Shown: in pieces, positions 1-7,593 of the stretch
How positions within the stretch are numbered: position 1 is the stretch's first letter
How the letters are laid out: each line of letters begins with the position of its first letter
Assembly: GCF_001006805.1 (NCBI RefSeq)
Contig: NZ_LN811351.1
Coordinates: 217,559 to 262,714, forward strand
Source: Microvirga massiliensis
GTDB taxonomy: Bacteria; Pseudomonadota; Alphaproteobacteria; Rhizobiales; Beijerinckiaceae
Length of the DNA stretch: 45,156 nucleotides
Direction: 5' to 3'
Program-made: the position numbers and the translations under genes
Notes under the pieces: model-generated
Database searches by the model: none
Seen by the model: the letters and a program-made list of their open reading frames with translations, nothing else
Told to the model about the DNA's origin: nothing

Positions 1-16
1 GGTCCGTTGACGACCT

Positions 17-1651
17 TCAGGCCAGCGCCTGAGTGGATAGCGCCATCTCCCGGAGACGGAACTTCTGAATCTTTCCCGTCGAGGTCTTCGGGATCTCGGC
101 GAAGATCACGGTGCGCGGGCACTTGTAGGACGCGAGATGCTGGCGGCACCAGTCCAGGATGTCCTCGGCAGTGGCCTGCTGTCCGGGCTTGAGTTCCACG
201 AAGGCGCAGGGCGTCTCGCCCCATTTCTCGTCCGGTTTCGCGACGACTGCCGCAGCCTGTATGGCGGGATGCTTGTAGAGGGCGTCCTCGACCTCGATCG
301 ATGAGATGTTCTCGCCTCCCGAGATGATGATGTCCTTCGACCGATCCTTCAGCTGAATGTAGCCGTCCGGATGTTTCACCCCGAGATCGCCGGAGTGGAA
401 CCATCCGCCCGAGAAAGCTTTTTGGGTCGCTTCGGGGTTCTTGAGGTAGCCCTTCATCACGACATTGCCGCGGAACATCACCTCGCCGAGGCTCACGCCA
501 TCCGCGGGCAGAGGCTCGAGCGTCTCCGGACTGAGGACATCGAGATCCTCGAGGACCGGATAACGGACGCCCTGCCGGGCCTTGCGCGCCGCATATTCTC
601 CGCTCGGAAGGTCGTCCCATTCGCGATGCCAGTCATTGATCACCGCGGGTCCGTAGACTTCCGTGAGGCCATAGAGATGGGTCACGTCGAAGCCCGCTTC
701 CTTCATCGCGGCGAGGACGGCTTCGGGTGGTGGCGCCGCCGCGGTAAAAAACTTCACGATATGGGGCAGGGGACGCTTGTCGGCCTCGGGCGCGTTGAGA
801 AGCGTCGACATGACGATCGGCGCACCGCACAGATGCGTGACGCCATGGTCGGCGATGGCATCGAACATCGCCTTGGCCCGGACCTGCCTGAGACAGACAT
901 GCGTCCCCGCCACGATCGAGATCGACCACGGGAAGCACCAGCCGTTGCAATGGAACATCGGCAGCGTCCAGAGATAGACCGGGTGCTTGTCCATCCCGCA
1001 GGTCACCACGTTCCCCATGGCGAGAAGATACGCGCCACGGTGGTGATAGACGACGCCCTTCGGATCGCCCGTCGTGCCCGAGGTGTAGTTCAGCGTGATC
1101 GCGTCCCACTCATCCTGCGGTGCATTCCAGGCAAAGGCGGGATCGCCCTCCGCGAGAAAGGCCTCGTATTCGATCTCTCCGAGACGCTCGCCGGGGCCCG
1201 AGAACTCCGGATCGTCGTAGTCGATCACCAGCGGCTTCACCTTCGCGGCTTCCAGCGCCGGCTTCATCGTGCGCGCGAACTCGCGATCGGTGATCACGAT
1301 CTTCGCTCCGCCATGGTCGAGGGAGAAGGAGATGATCGGTGGATCGAGCCTCGTGTTGAGCGTGTTCAGGACGGCTCCGATCATCGGCACGCCATAATGG
1401 CATTCGAGCATCGCTGGCGTATTCGACAGCATGACCGCGACCGTGTCGCCCCGGCCGATGCCGCGGCGCTGCAGCGCGGAGGCGAGGCGGCGGCACCGTT
1501 CATAGAGTTCGCGATACGACCGACGCAGCGGGCCGTGAACGACGGCCACTTGGTCGGGGTAAACGGCGGCGGCTCGCGCGAGGAACCCCAGCGGGCTGAG
1601 AGGCTGATAATTGGCAGGGTTCTTGTCGAGGTTCGTATCGTAGGGGCTCAC
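17..1651 (-). CDS. Acyl-CoA synthetase (AMP-forming, medium/long-chain type)
   Basis: An ATP-dependent acid:CoA ligase of the ANL superfamily, about 544 residues, which adenylates a carboxylic acid and transfers it to CoA. Visible motifs are the P-loop YTSGTTGDPKGV, the A5 motif HLYGLTEVYGP, the A8 hinge region HSGDLGVKHPDGYIQLKDR and the C-terminal catalytic lysine motif PKTSTGKIQK. The sequence resembles the fatty-acyl/3-methylmercaptopropionyl-CoA ligase (FadD/DmdB-like) branch; the substrate cannot be read from sequence. The frame stays open upstream to 1708, but I chose the GTG at 1651 because AGGAG lies 8 nt before it and the protein then begins SPYDTNLDKNPANY, a plausible family N-terminus. 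It ends 17 bases from the window edge. It is transcribed in the same direction as the TauE-like gene and separated from it by 122 bp. Confidence 0.88.
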   Translation of the reverse strand: MSPYDTNLDKNPANYQPLSPLGFLARAAAVYPDQVAVVHGPLRRSYRELYERCRRLASALQRRGIGRGDTVAVMLSNTPAMLECHYGVPMIGAVLNTLNTRLDPPIISFSLDHGGAKIVITDREFARTMKPALEAAKVKPLVIDYDDPEFSGPGERLGEIEYEAFLAEGDPAFAWNAPQDEWDAITLNYTSGTTGDPKGVVYHHRGAYLLAMGNVVTCGMDKHPVYLWTLPMFHCNGWCFPWSISIVAGTHVCLRQVRAKAMFDAIADHGVTHLCGAPIVMSTLLNAPEADKRPLPHIVKFFTAAAPPPEAVLAAMKEAGFDVTHLYGLTEVYGPAVINDWHREWDDLPSGEYAARKARQGVRYPVLEDLDVLSPETLEPLPADGVSLGEVMFRGNVVMKGYLKNPEATQKAFSGGWFHSGDLGVKHPDGYIQLKDRSKDIIISGGENISSIEVEDALYKHPAIQAAAVVAKPDEKWGETPCAFVELKPGQQATAEDILDWCRQHLASYKCPRTVIFAEIPKTSTGKIQKFRLREMALSTQALA

Positions 1652-1773
1652 GCGCCGTACTCCTGAATTCGGGCTGCAGCGTAGCGCGCCGCGGCGAAGG
1701 ATCAACATGGAGCCAACCGGACTCTGCGTTGCCCAGCGCGACCAAGGGCGGAGGCGTTACGACTGCCGCCCTG

Positions 1774-2529
1774 CTATAGCGCCACCCATCCATCCCAGAC
1801 GAGCTTCGCTCCGACCGCCACGAGAAGGGCGTAGATCGCCAGGAAGAAGCGATCTCCGTCGACGCGGCGCACGAGAGCGACCCCCAGCATCGTCGAGCCG
1901 ATCGCAATCGGAAAGAGGGCTGCCGAGGTCGCGAGATTTTCGGACGTGAACTGGCCGAGCGCCAGATACGGCAGCACCTTGATCCAGTTCACGATCGCAA
2001 AAAAGATCGCGCCCGTCCCGACGAAGACGTCTCGCGCAAGGCCCTGCGGAAGGACATAGATCTGGAACGGCGGCCCTCCGGCATGGGCGATCATGCTCGT
2101 GAAGCCGGAGGCTGCGCCCCAGATGAAACCTCGAGGAATGTCGGCCGGACGGGGAGCAGGCTTGCGCGACAGCGCGAACTGGATAAGGCGGCGGAGCGCG
2201 AAAACGAGCGACACGGCGCCGACCGCGAGCGTTACCGCGGCATCGGAGACCTGGGCCGCCAAGACATAGCCGAGCACGATGCCGAAGGTCGCGCTCGGCA
2301 GGAGGATCGCAAGATTGCGACTGTCCCAGGTGTGCCGGTAAGCCCATACGGATACGACATCCTGGACGAGCAGGATCGGCAACGTGATCGCCGCCGCCTG
2401 CAGGGGCGAGATTGTGAGCGTCAGCAAGGGCAGGGCGAGTAGCCCGATTCCGGCGAAGCCACCCTTCGCGAGTCCGAGCAGAGTGACTGCGGGCAAAGCC
2501 GCTGCATAGAACGTCAGATCGGTGATCAT
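1774..2529 (-). CDS. TauE/SafE (DUF81) family membrane permease
   Basis: A polytopic inner-membrane protein of about 251 residues. It begins MITDLTFYAAALPAVTLLGL and contains the family signature GLAKGGFAGIGLLALPLL near its N-terminus, with a second related half later in the chain (AASGFTSMIAHAGGPPF). Members of the family export sulfite, sulfoacetate or other organic anions; the substrate here is unknown. The open frame extends upstream to 2646, but that stretch is arginine/proline-rich and not membrane-like, so the ATG at 2529 is preferred although no strong ribosome binding site precedes it. It is divergent from prpE; a 376-bp spacer with palindromic repeats lies between them. Confidence 0.82.
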   Translation of the reverse strand: MITDLTFYAAALPAVTLLGLAKGGFAGIGLLALPLLTLTISPLQAAAITLPILLVQDVVSVWAYRHTWDSRNLAILLPSATFGIVLGYVLAAQVSDAAVTLAVGAVSLVFALRRLIQFALSRKPAPRPADIPRGFIWGAASGFTSMIAHAGGPPFQIYVLPQGLARDVFVGTGAIFFAIVNWIKVLPYLALGQFTSENLATSAALFPIAIGSTMLGVALVRRVDGDRFFLAIYALLVAVGAKLVWDGWVAL

Positions 2530-2603
2530 TCGGGGCGGCTCAGGACATTCTGCACTCGGCGCTCGCGATCTGCAGCGACTCGGGCGGCAGGCTCGCGCAT
2601 CGT

Positions 2604-2629
2604 GCGGAAAAGTGGGTCCACTTGTCCGC
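2604..2629. repeat. Palindromic extragenic element, copy 1
   Basis: Hairpin GCGGA-a-AAGTGG-GT-CCACTT-g-TCCGC: 11 paired bases with one mismatch and a 2-nt loop. Its core (AAGTGG/CCACTT) is shared with the second element 30 bp downstream. I recall similar AAAAGTGG palindromes scattered through Hyphomicrobiales genomes as REP-like elements; that link is memory, not a search. Confidence 0.6.
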
Positions 2630-2658
2630 GTCGATGGATGCGCCACTCAAGGAACGAA

Positions 2659-2704
2659 GCATCGGATTGATCCTAAAAGTGGAATCCACTTTTGGGTCCG
2701 ATGC
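2659..2704. repeat. Palindromic extragenic element, copy 2
   Basis: A longer hairpin. The outer stem GCATCGGA (2659-2666) pairs with TCCGATGC (2697-2704), a middle ATCC/GGGT can pair, and the inner perfect stem AAAAGTGG-AAT-CCACTTTT runs 2675-2693. It lies in the spacer between the divergent TauE-like gene and prpE, about 200 bp before the prpE start. There is no U-tract in a position that would make it a terminator, so a REP-type repeat is the best reading. Confidence 0.65.
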
Positions 2705-2905
2705 TATCGGCCGGCCGCATCCGTTGAACGGGCGTGCGGTTTTCCATCGGGCTGTTCCGCGGAATGGCGATGCTGGCGGGTAAAGGTTGAGGGAGATCAT
2801 TGCGGATTGGAGCGGTCTCGCCGAAAGTGTCGTCGACCGCGCCGCGCCTTGCTAGCACGGCAAAATCGATCAGGCCTAGGCCAGAGTGGAGGAGGGAACA
2901 ACGCC

Positions 2906-4849
2906 ATGTTGGCTCAAGGAATGGAGCGAGCGGATCAGGGGGCGAGCCGCTATTACGAGACCTACGCACGCTGGCGCCGCGACCCGGAAGGTTTCTGGGC
3001 GGATGCAGCCCGCGTGATTGACTGGTTCGAGCCACCGCAGCGCATCTTCGATCCCTCGCTTGGCGTTTATGGGCGCTGGTTTCCGGATGCGATCTGCAAC
3101 ACCTGCCACAATGCGGTCGATCGGCACGTGATCGCCGGACGCGGGGCGGATACCGCGATCATCTACGATAGCCCGGTCACCGGAACGAAGCGCCGGATCT
3201 CGTATCTCGAACTCCAGCAGGAGGTGGAAGCACTCGCGGCCGTCCTGCTCGATCTGGGCGTTACGCGAGGGGATCGGGTCATCCTCTACATGCCGATGGT
3301 GCCCGAGGCCGTCTTCGGCATGCTCGCCTGCGCGCGCATTGGAGCGATCCATTCGGTCGTATTCGGCGGTTTCGCGGCTAAGGAACTTGCGACGCGCATT
3401 GACGACGCCAAGCCGAAGGTCATTCTCTCGGCCTCCTGCGGAATCGAGGGCAACAGGATCATTTCCTACAAGCCGCTCCTCGACGGTGCGATCGAGCTTG
3501 CCATGGCAAAGCCCGCGGCCTGCCTCATCCTGCAGCGTCCGCAGGCCGTGGCGGCCGTCACGACCGGGCTCGACCACGACTGGAGCGAGTCCGCCGCCGC
3601 CGCCCGACAGGCGAAGCGCCAGGTCCCCTGCGTGCCGCTGGCAGCGACTGATCCGCTCTACATCCTCTACACATCCGGCACGACCGGACGTCCGAAAGGG
3701 GTGGTCCGGGACAATGGCGGGCACATGGTGGCGCTCGCCTGGACGATGGACAATCACTACGGTGTTGCGCCCGGCGAGGTGTTCTGGGCCGCCTCAGACG
3801 TCGGGTGGGTCGTCGGGCATTCCTATATCGTCTACGCACCGCTGGTGTACGGCTGCACGACGATCCTCTACGAGGGCAAGCCGATCGGCACGCCGGATGC
3901 TGGCGCCTTCTGGCGCGTTGCCTCCGAGCATGGCGTGTGCTCGCTGTTCACGGCGCCGACCGCGTTCCGCGCGATCCGCAAGGAGGACCCGGAGGCCAAG
4001 CTCCTGAAGCCCTACGACCTCTCGAAGTTCCGGTCGCTCTTCCTGGCCGGCGAGAGGGCCGATCCCGACACAGTGAAATGGGCGGAGTCGATCCTGGGCG
4101 TACCGGTAATCGATCATTGGTGGCAGACCGAAACCGGCTGGGCGATCGCCGGCAACCCGCTCGGCCTCGGAGCTCTCCCGGTCAAGCACGGTTCCCCGAC
4201 CGTGCCGATGCCCGGCTATGATGTTCAGGTCCTGGATGAGGGCGGGCGTTCGGTGCCGGCGGATGTCATGGGGGCGATCGCGGTGAAGCTTCCGTTGCCT
4301 CCGGGGACGCTCACGACGCTCTGGAACGCGGAGGAGCGCTTCCGCGAGAGCTATCTCACGGCCTATCCGGGCTTCTACAACACCTCGGACGCCGGCTATA
4401 TCGACTCGGACGGCTACGTGTTCGTGATGGGGCGCACGGACGACATCATCAACGTGGCAGGCCACCGGCTCTCGACGGGCGGGATGGAGGAGGTTCTGGC
4501 CTCCCACCCGGCCGTTGCGGAATGCGCGGTCATCGGCGTGAGGGACGAGCTGAAAGGGGAGGTGCCTTGCGGCTTCGTCGTGCTCAAAGCCGGTATGAGC
4601 AGACCGCCTCAGGAGATCGAGGCCGAGCTGGTCGCTGCCGTGCGGGAGCGCATCGGACCCGTCGCGGCGTTCAAGGTGGCGGTCGTCGTCGACCGGCTCC
4701 CGAAGACGCGGTCAGGAAAGATCCTCCGAGGAACGATGAAGAAGATCGCCGACGGAGAGCCCTGGACGATGCCTGCGACGATCGAGGATCCCGCCAGTCT
4801 CGACGAGATCAGCGGTGCTCTGAAAACTCGTGGCCTTCCCGTGGGCTGA
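2906..4849 (+). CDS. prpE: Propionyl-CoA synthetase (propionate--CoA ligase)
   Basis: Activates propionate (and possibly related short-chain acids) to the CoA thioester with ATP. The protein is about 647 residues, close to the usual PrpE/Acs length. Motifs: P-loop YTSGTTGRPKGVVRDNGGH, the acetyl/propionyl-CoA synthetase block DVGWVVGHSYIVYAPL, HWWQTETGWAI, GRTDDIINVAGHRLSTGGMEE, and the C-terminal lysine motif PKTRSGKILRGTMKKI. The RDNGGH and GWVVGHSYIVYAPL blocks fit PrpE better than Acs. The frame is open from 2522, but the ATG at 2906 follows GGAGGAGGG at good spacing and begins a sensible N-terminus (MLAQGMERADQGASRYYETY). A 10-bp perfect hairpin overlaps its stop codon. Confidence 0.9.
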   Translation: MLAQGMERADQGASRYYETYARWRRDPEGFWADAARVIDWFEPPQRIFDPSLGVYGRWFPDAICNTCHNAVDRHVIAGRGADTAIIYDSPVTGTKRRISYLELQQEVEALAAVLLDLGVTRGDRVILYMPMVPEAVFGMLACARIGAIHSVVFGGFAAKELATRIDDAKPKVILSASCGIEGNRIISYKPLLDGAIELAMAKPAACLILQRPQAVAAVTTGLDHDWSESAAAARQAKRQVPCVPLAATDPLYILYTSGTTGRPKGVVRDNGGHMVALAWTMDNHYGVAPGEVFWAASDVGWVVGHSYIVYAPLVYGCTTILYEGKPIGTPDAGAFWRVASEHGVCSLFTAPTAFRAIRKEDPEAKLLKPYDLSKFRSLFLAGERADPDTVKWAESILGVPVIDHWWQTETGWAIAGNPLGLGALPVKHGSPTVPMPGYDVQVLDEGGRSVPADVMGAIAVKLPLPPGTLTTLWNAEERFRESYLTAYPGFYNTSDAGYIDSDGYVFVMGRTDDIINVAGHRLSTGGMEEVLASHPAVAECAVIGVRDELKGEVPCGFVVLKAGMSRPPQEIEAELVAAVRERIGPVAAFKVAVVVDRLPKTRSGKILRGTMKKIADGEPWTMPATIEDPASLDEISGALKTRGLPVG

Positions 4850-4873
4850 GCGGATCCGGCGATCCGCTCATTT
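4847..4873. terminator. Hairpin terminator shared by prpE and the trcR-like gene
   Basis: TGAGCGGATC (4847-4856), loop CGGC, GATCCGCTCA (4861-4870), then TTT. The stem starts on the prpE stop codon and sits between two convergent genes, so it can act for either strand. The U-run is short. Confidence 0.55.
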
Positions 4874-4898
4874 CAAGTGAACGGGTCGGAGCCTGGGC

Positions 4899-5609
4899 TC
4901 ACTCCTCGCCTTCATCTTGCGGACGCTTGAGCTGCTTGAGCTTGGAGAAGACCGAGTCGACGTCGATTTCCTCGTCCTGCTCGCGCTGAGGCCGGGTGTC
5001 TTCCGCCTCGAAGTCGGGTGCCGTCGAGACTTCGGCCGGCATCAATGTCGCCCCGGCCTCCTGCGGCTGCACGGCCGGACGGTCCTTGGCGGCGCGCTGG
5101 ACCTCAAGGTCGAGGTCGAGCTGTGTGCACAAGCCGAGCGTGACGGGATCGAGAGGCGTCAACGCAGCCGAGTTCCAGTGCGTCCGCTCGCGGACCTGCT
5201 GGATCGTCGTCTTCGTCGTTCCGACCAGCCTCATGATCTGGGCGTCCTTCAGCTCCGGATGATTCCGGACGAGCCAGAGAATGGCGTTCGGACGGTCCTG
5301 ACGACGGGAAACCGGCGTGTAGCGGGGGCCCTTCTTCGTCCGCTTTACCTCGGGCAGCTTGACCTTGCTTTCCGCCATCTTGAGCCGATGGTTCGGGTCG
5401 CGCTGAGCCCGCTCGATTTCTTCACGGCTCAGCTGGCCGGTCGTAATCGGGTCGAGGCCCTTGATCCCTGCCGCCACCTCGCCATCGGCAATCCCCTTCA
5501 CCTCGAGCGGGTGAAGCTTGCAGAAATCGGCGATCTGCTCGAACGAGAGGGACGTATTTTCCACGAGCCAGACGGCCGTAGCCTTGGGCATCAGCGGTCC
5601 CTGGGACAT
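4899..5609 (-). CDS. trcR: DUF1013 protein, TrcR-type cell-cycle transcriptional regulator
   Basis: About 236 residues. It begins MSQGPLMPKATAVWLVENT, with recognition-helix-like segments SLSFEQIADFCKLHPLEVKGI and later IMRLVGTTKTTIQQVRERTHW. The family (DUF1013) is annotated as the cell-cycle regulator TrcR in alphaproteobacteria. The middle (KMAESKVKLPEVKRTKKGPR) is basic; the C-terminal 60 residues are acidic and low in complexity. The start at 5609 was chosen because AGGAG lies 8 nt upstream; the frame is open further to 5693 but without such a signal. Its neighbours toward higher coordinates include an RcdA homologue and a CtrA box, consistent with a cell-cycle role, though this gene's own function is inferred only from the family name. 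Confidence 0.82.
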   Translation of the reverse strand: MSQGPLMPKATAVWLVENTSLSFEQIADFCKLHPLEVKGIADGEVAAGIKGLDPITTGQLSREEIERAQRDPNHRLKMAESKVKLPEVKRTKKGPRYTPVSRRQDRPNAILWLVRNHPELKDAQIMRLVGTTKTTIQQVRERTHWNSAALTPLDPVTLGLCTQLDLDLEVQRAAKDRPAVQPQEAGATLMPAEVSTAPDFEAEDTRPQREQDEEIDVDSVFSKLKQLKRPQDEGEE

Positions 5610-6004
5610 CGAAATTCTCCTGAACGGGCTCGCAGCACTCCCGGCGCAAGCGAGCAAACAATCTCGCGCTCCGACCCGGCGGCGCCGGAGCATCTCTACT
5701 CACGATGTGAGGGAAACGCGGAAATTATAGGGATGGGGACAGCGGCATGCAATCGCCTCTGCGCGTTCGAAAGCTGGGCTGCGCGACCCAGCCGTGACCT
5801 CCAGCACTTTGGCTGCGCGCGAAAAAGAGGCAATCCATCAAGCGATTAGATGAGTGGGAGACGAGGTGTGTGCGAGCTGCGCCGAGGCCAAACTTGCAAA
5901 TGCCGGTCCCCATGCGAGAGCCCTGCCGGCATGGCATCGGGTTACCGCATTGGCAATTCCGGCTCTCGGCCCTAACCTGGGGAAGGTTCTATCGGAGGAA
6001 TGCC
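5610..6004. other. Divergent intergenic region, 395 bp
   Basis: Separates the trcR-like gene (minus) from the DUF1192 gene (plus) and so must hold both promoters. I see a weak hairpin GGCTG-CGCGACC-CAGCC near 5776 but no convincing -35/-10 pair, CtrA box or coding frame. Confidence 0.4.
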
Positions 6005-6220
6005 ATGGCGTTCGATCCCTTTTCAGACGAGCGGGTGCGGCCCGCCCCGAAGGGCCACGACCTCGGGGAAGACCTCTCGTCCCTGTCGATCGAAGAGCTC
6101 GATGAGCGGATCTCGCTGCTGGAGCGCGAGATCGGCCGGCTGAGGGAAGCCCGCGAGAGCAAGGAGAATACGCGGGCGGCTGCCAGCGCCTTTTTCCGGA
6201 CCGAAGCGGCGCGCTCCTGA
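6005..6220 (+). CDS. DUF1192 small protein
   Basis: 71 residues, beginning MAFDPFSDERVRPAPKGHDL and followed by the helix typical of the family, LSIEELDERISLLEREIGRL, which looks like a coiled coil. DUF1192 proteins are short alphaproteobacterial proteins of unknown function. The ATG at 6005 is preceded by GGAGGAATGCC, a strong Shine-Dalgarno; longer upstream starts in the same frame have none. It may be the first gene of a short unit with the sRNA and rcdA-like gene downstream, but a terminator at 6398-6423 separates it from the latter. Confidence 0.8.
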   Translation: MAFDPFSDERVRPAPKGHDLGEDLSSLSIEELDERISLLEREIGRLREARESKENTRAAASAFFRTEAARS

Positions 6221-6292
6221 CGGGCGCTGGTCGAATCGAGCTTCGCAGGACATGCACTTGATCTATCGCAAACGATATCATTCGTTCGATGC

Positions 6293-6324
6293 TTAACTGC
6301 TCGTTAAGACTTATCGTTTACTAA
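6293..6324 (+). promoter_or_regulatory. CtrA box plus -10 element (probable CtrA-activated promoter)
   Basis: TTAA-CTGCTCG-TTAA (6293-6307) is a perfect match to the CtrA consensus TTAA-N7-TTAA. TACTAA at 6319-6324 is a plausible -10. With a start near 6331 the box covers about -38 to -24, the position used in CtrA-activated promoters of Caulobacter where the box replaces the -35. The next element downstream is the sRNA candidate. Confidence 0.65.
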
Positions 6325-6330
6325 AAAGGC

Positions 6331-6423
6331 GTGTCCAGGTTTCTGGATGCCGAGTGGCTTCCTTCCACTCTGTTTGACGCCTCCCTGTTATTCCTCCGAG
6401 CCGCCCCAGGGCGGCTCTTTTTT
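6331..6423 (+). ncRNA. Candidate small RNA, about 93 nt, three stem-loops
   Basis: Stem-loop 1 is TCCAG-GTTT-CTGGA (6334-6347). Stem-loop 2 is GAGTGG-CTTCCTT-CCACTC (6352-6370) with a CU-rich loop. A single-stranded stretch with two CCTCC-type anti-Shine-Dalgarno motifs follows (6371-6397), then the terminator hairpin GAGCCGCC-CCAG-GGCGGCTC and six T residues. This is the architecture of Hyphomicrobiales trans-acting sRNAs. A CtrA-type promoter lies directly upstream. Whether it belongs to a named family such as EcpR1 cannot be decided by eye. The alternative is an untranslated leader or attenuator of the rcdA-like gene. Confidence 0.5.
6398..6423 (+). terminator. Rho-independent terminator of the sRNA candidate
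   Basis: Perfect 8-bp GC-rich stem GAGCCGCC/GGCGGCTC with loop CCAG, followed by TTTTTT. It stops transcription before the rcdA-like gene, which therefore needs its own promoter. Confidence 0.85.
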
Positions 6424-6491
6424 GTCAACGCCGGAAAGAGCATCGGCTCCTCGACAGGACACGCCGAGTATCCCCCCGAAGCAGCTTAACC

Positions 6492-6506
6492 TTAATCTTC
6501 GGTTAC
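6492..6506 (+). promoter_or_regulatory. Second CtrA-like box, upstream of the rcdA-like gene
   Basis: TTAA-TCTTCGG-TTAC, one mismatch from TTAA-N7-TTAA; an extra TTAA lies just before it at 6486. A candidate -10, TATAGT, is at 6532-6537. It lies 121 bp before the start codon at 6628. rcdA is reported to be CtrA-controlled in Caulobacter, so a box here makes sense. Confidence 0.45.
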
Positions 6507-6627
6507 CAGAGCGGAGCCGGCGCCGGCAGCTTATAGTGCCGCCATCACAAGGACCGGCCCCGTCGGCAGGCGAGAAACCGCGCGGCGGTCCTCGCCGCGC
6601 TGGTCGGCAGGCCGCCGGGAGGCGAGC

Positions 6628-7158
6628 TTGAGCGAACTCGATTTTATGATGCCCGAATCCGACCCGATCCATTTCGGGCGGACCTTCGTCAACTCCGATG
6701 CCTTCAAGGCCCTGTTTCACGAGGGGATGGAACTCGTGGAAGAAACGGCCTCCTATCTCGACGGCGACGGCCGCGAGGAGAGCCGCAAACTGCCGCGTCA
6801 GGGCACCCTGATCTACGCGAGCGAGAGCATGCGTCTCACGACGCGCCTCATGCAGATCGCCTCATGGCTTCTCGTCCAGCGGGCGGTTGCCGAAGGGGAA
6901 ATCACGCCCGCCCAGGCCCAGGCCGAGAAAAACCGGGTACGCCTGAACTCACACACGCAGGGCCCCTCCATTCCAGAGTTCGAGATGCTGCCCCAGCGGC
7001 TGAAGGACCTCATCGGCCTGTCGGCCCGCCTGCACGCGCGGATCCTTCATCTCGACCAGCTGATCAGCGCCCCGGCACCTCAGCCTGTCGTGGGACCCGA
7101 CAATCCCGTCGCCGTGCAGCACTGGCTCATCGAGCGTGCCTTCCGGGACAGATCCTGA
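6628..7158 (+). CDS. rcdA: DUF1465 protein, RcdA-type adaptor (regulator of CtrA degradation)
   Basis: 176 residues. DUF1465 is the family of Caulobacter RcdA, a ClpXP adaptor component that works with CpdR and PopA to degrade the master regulator CtrA. The sequence is predicted helical: FGRTFVNSDAFKALFHEGM, then SESMRLTTRLMQIASWLLVQ and MLPQRLKDLIGLSARLHARI, followed by a proline-rich, probably flexible C-terminal stretch and a final helix. The TTG start at 6628 is supported by GGAGG five bases upstream; ATG codons at 6646 and 6649 are alternatives. CtrA-like boxes upstream suggest a feedback circuit in which CtrA drives its own degradation factor. It converges on rpmE with a shared terminator. 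Confidence 0.82.
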   Translation: MSELDFMMPESDPIHFGRTFVNSDAFKALFHEGMELVEETASYLDGDGREESRKLPRQGTLIYASESMRLTTRLMQIASWLLVQRAVAEGEITPAQAQAEKNRVRLNSHTQGPSIPEFEMLPQRLKDLIGLSARLHARILHLDQLISAPAPQPVVGPDNPVAVQHWLIERAFRDRS

Positions 7159-7173
7159 GGGCAGGCCGGCAAG

Positions 7174-7201
7174 AAAAAAGCCCCGCTTAGCGGGGCTTTT
7201 T
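7174..7201. terminator. Bidirectional terminator between rcdA-like gene and rpmE
   Basis: AAGCCCCGC-TTA-GCGGGGCTT flanked by an A-run on the left and a T-run on the right, so it works on both strands for the two convergent genes. Confidence 0.92.
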
Positions 7202-7225
7202 CGATTCAGCTGAACGTCCGGCGGA

Positions 7226-7462
7226 TCACTTGCGGCCGAGGCCGAGATTGCCGAACCTCGAGTTGAAGCGCGAAACGCGCCCACCACGGTCGAGCAGCTG
7301 CTGCTGACCGCCGGTCCAGGCCGGGTGCGTGTTCGGGTCGATGTCGAGGTTGAGGGTGTCGCCCTCCTTACCCCAGGTCGACCGGGTCGTGTATTCGGTC
7401 CCGTTCGTCATCACCACCTTGATGAAGTGGTAGTCGGGATGGTCGGTTTCCTTGCGCGCCAT
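7226..7462 (-). CDS. rpmE: 50S ribosomal protein L31
   Basis: 78 residues beginning [24 protein letters not shown] and containing [18 protein letters not shown], characteristic of L31. It has no cysteines, so it is the non-zinc form. It is part of the large ribosomal subunit. A sigma-70 promoter about 70 bp upstream of the start and a strong terminator downstream make it a single-gene unit, convergent with the rcdA-like gene and divergent from the ABC exporter. Confidence 0.96.
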   Translation of the reverse strand: MARKETDHPDYHFIKVVMTNGTEYTTRSTWGKEGDTLNLDIDPNTHPAWTGGQQQLLDRGGRVSRFNSRFGNLGLGRK

Positions 7463-7535
7463 AGCAATATCCTCATGGGCCGGCCCGGTCCGGGGGCCCG
7501 CTTGCGGCGATCGAGCCTATCTTGAAGAACGCGGG

Positions 7536-7564
7536 CCTATACCGCACCCAAAGTTTCGAAACAA
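7536..7564 (-). promoter_or_regulatory. Sigma-70 type promoter for rpmE
   Basis: On the minus strand: -35 TTGTTT (7564-7559), a 17-nt spacer and -10 TATAGG (7541-7536). It gives a leader of roughly 65 nt before the rpmE start codon at 7462. Confidence 0.55.
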
Positions 7565-7593
7565 GAGTCTCACCCCCTTGACGCGGCGCGGCA

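Larger units (their letters stand above)
6221..6627. other. 407-bp intergenic region with two CtrA-like boxes and a probable sRNA
   Basis: No protein-coding gene. It contains an A/T-rich patch unlike its surroundings (6255-6330), a perfect CtrA box with a -10 element, three stem-loops ending in an intrinsic terminator (6331-6423), and a second, one-mismatch CtrA box at 6492-6506 ahead of the rcdA-like gene. These parts are listed separately. Confidence 0.6.
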
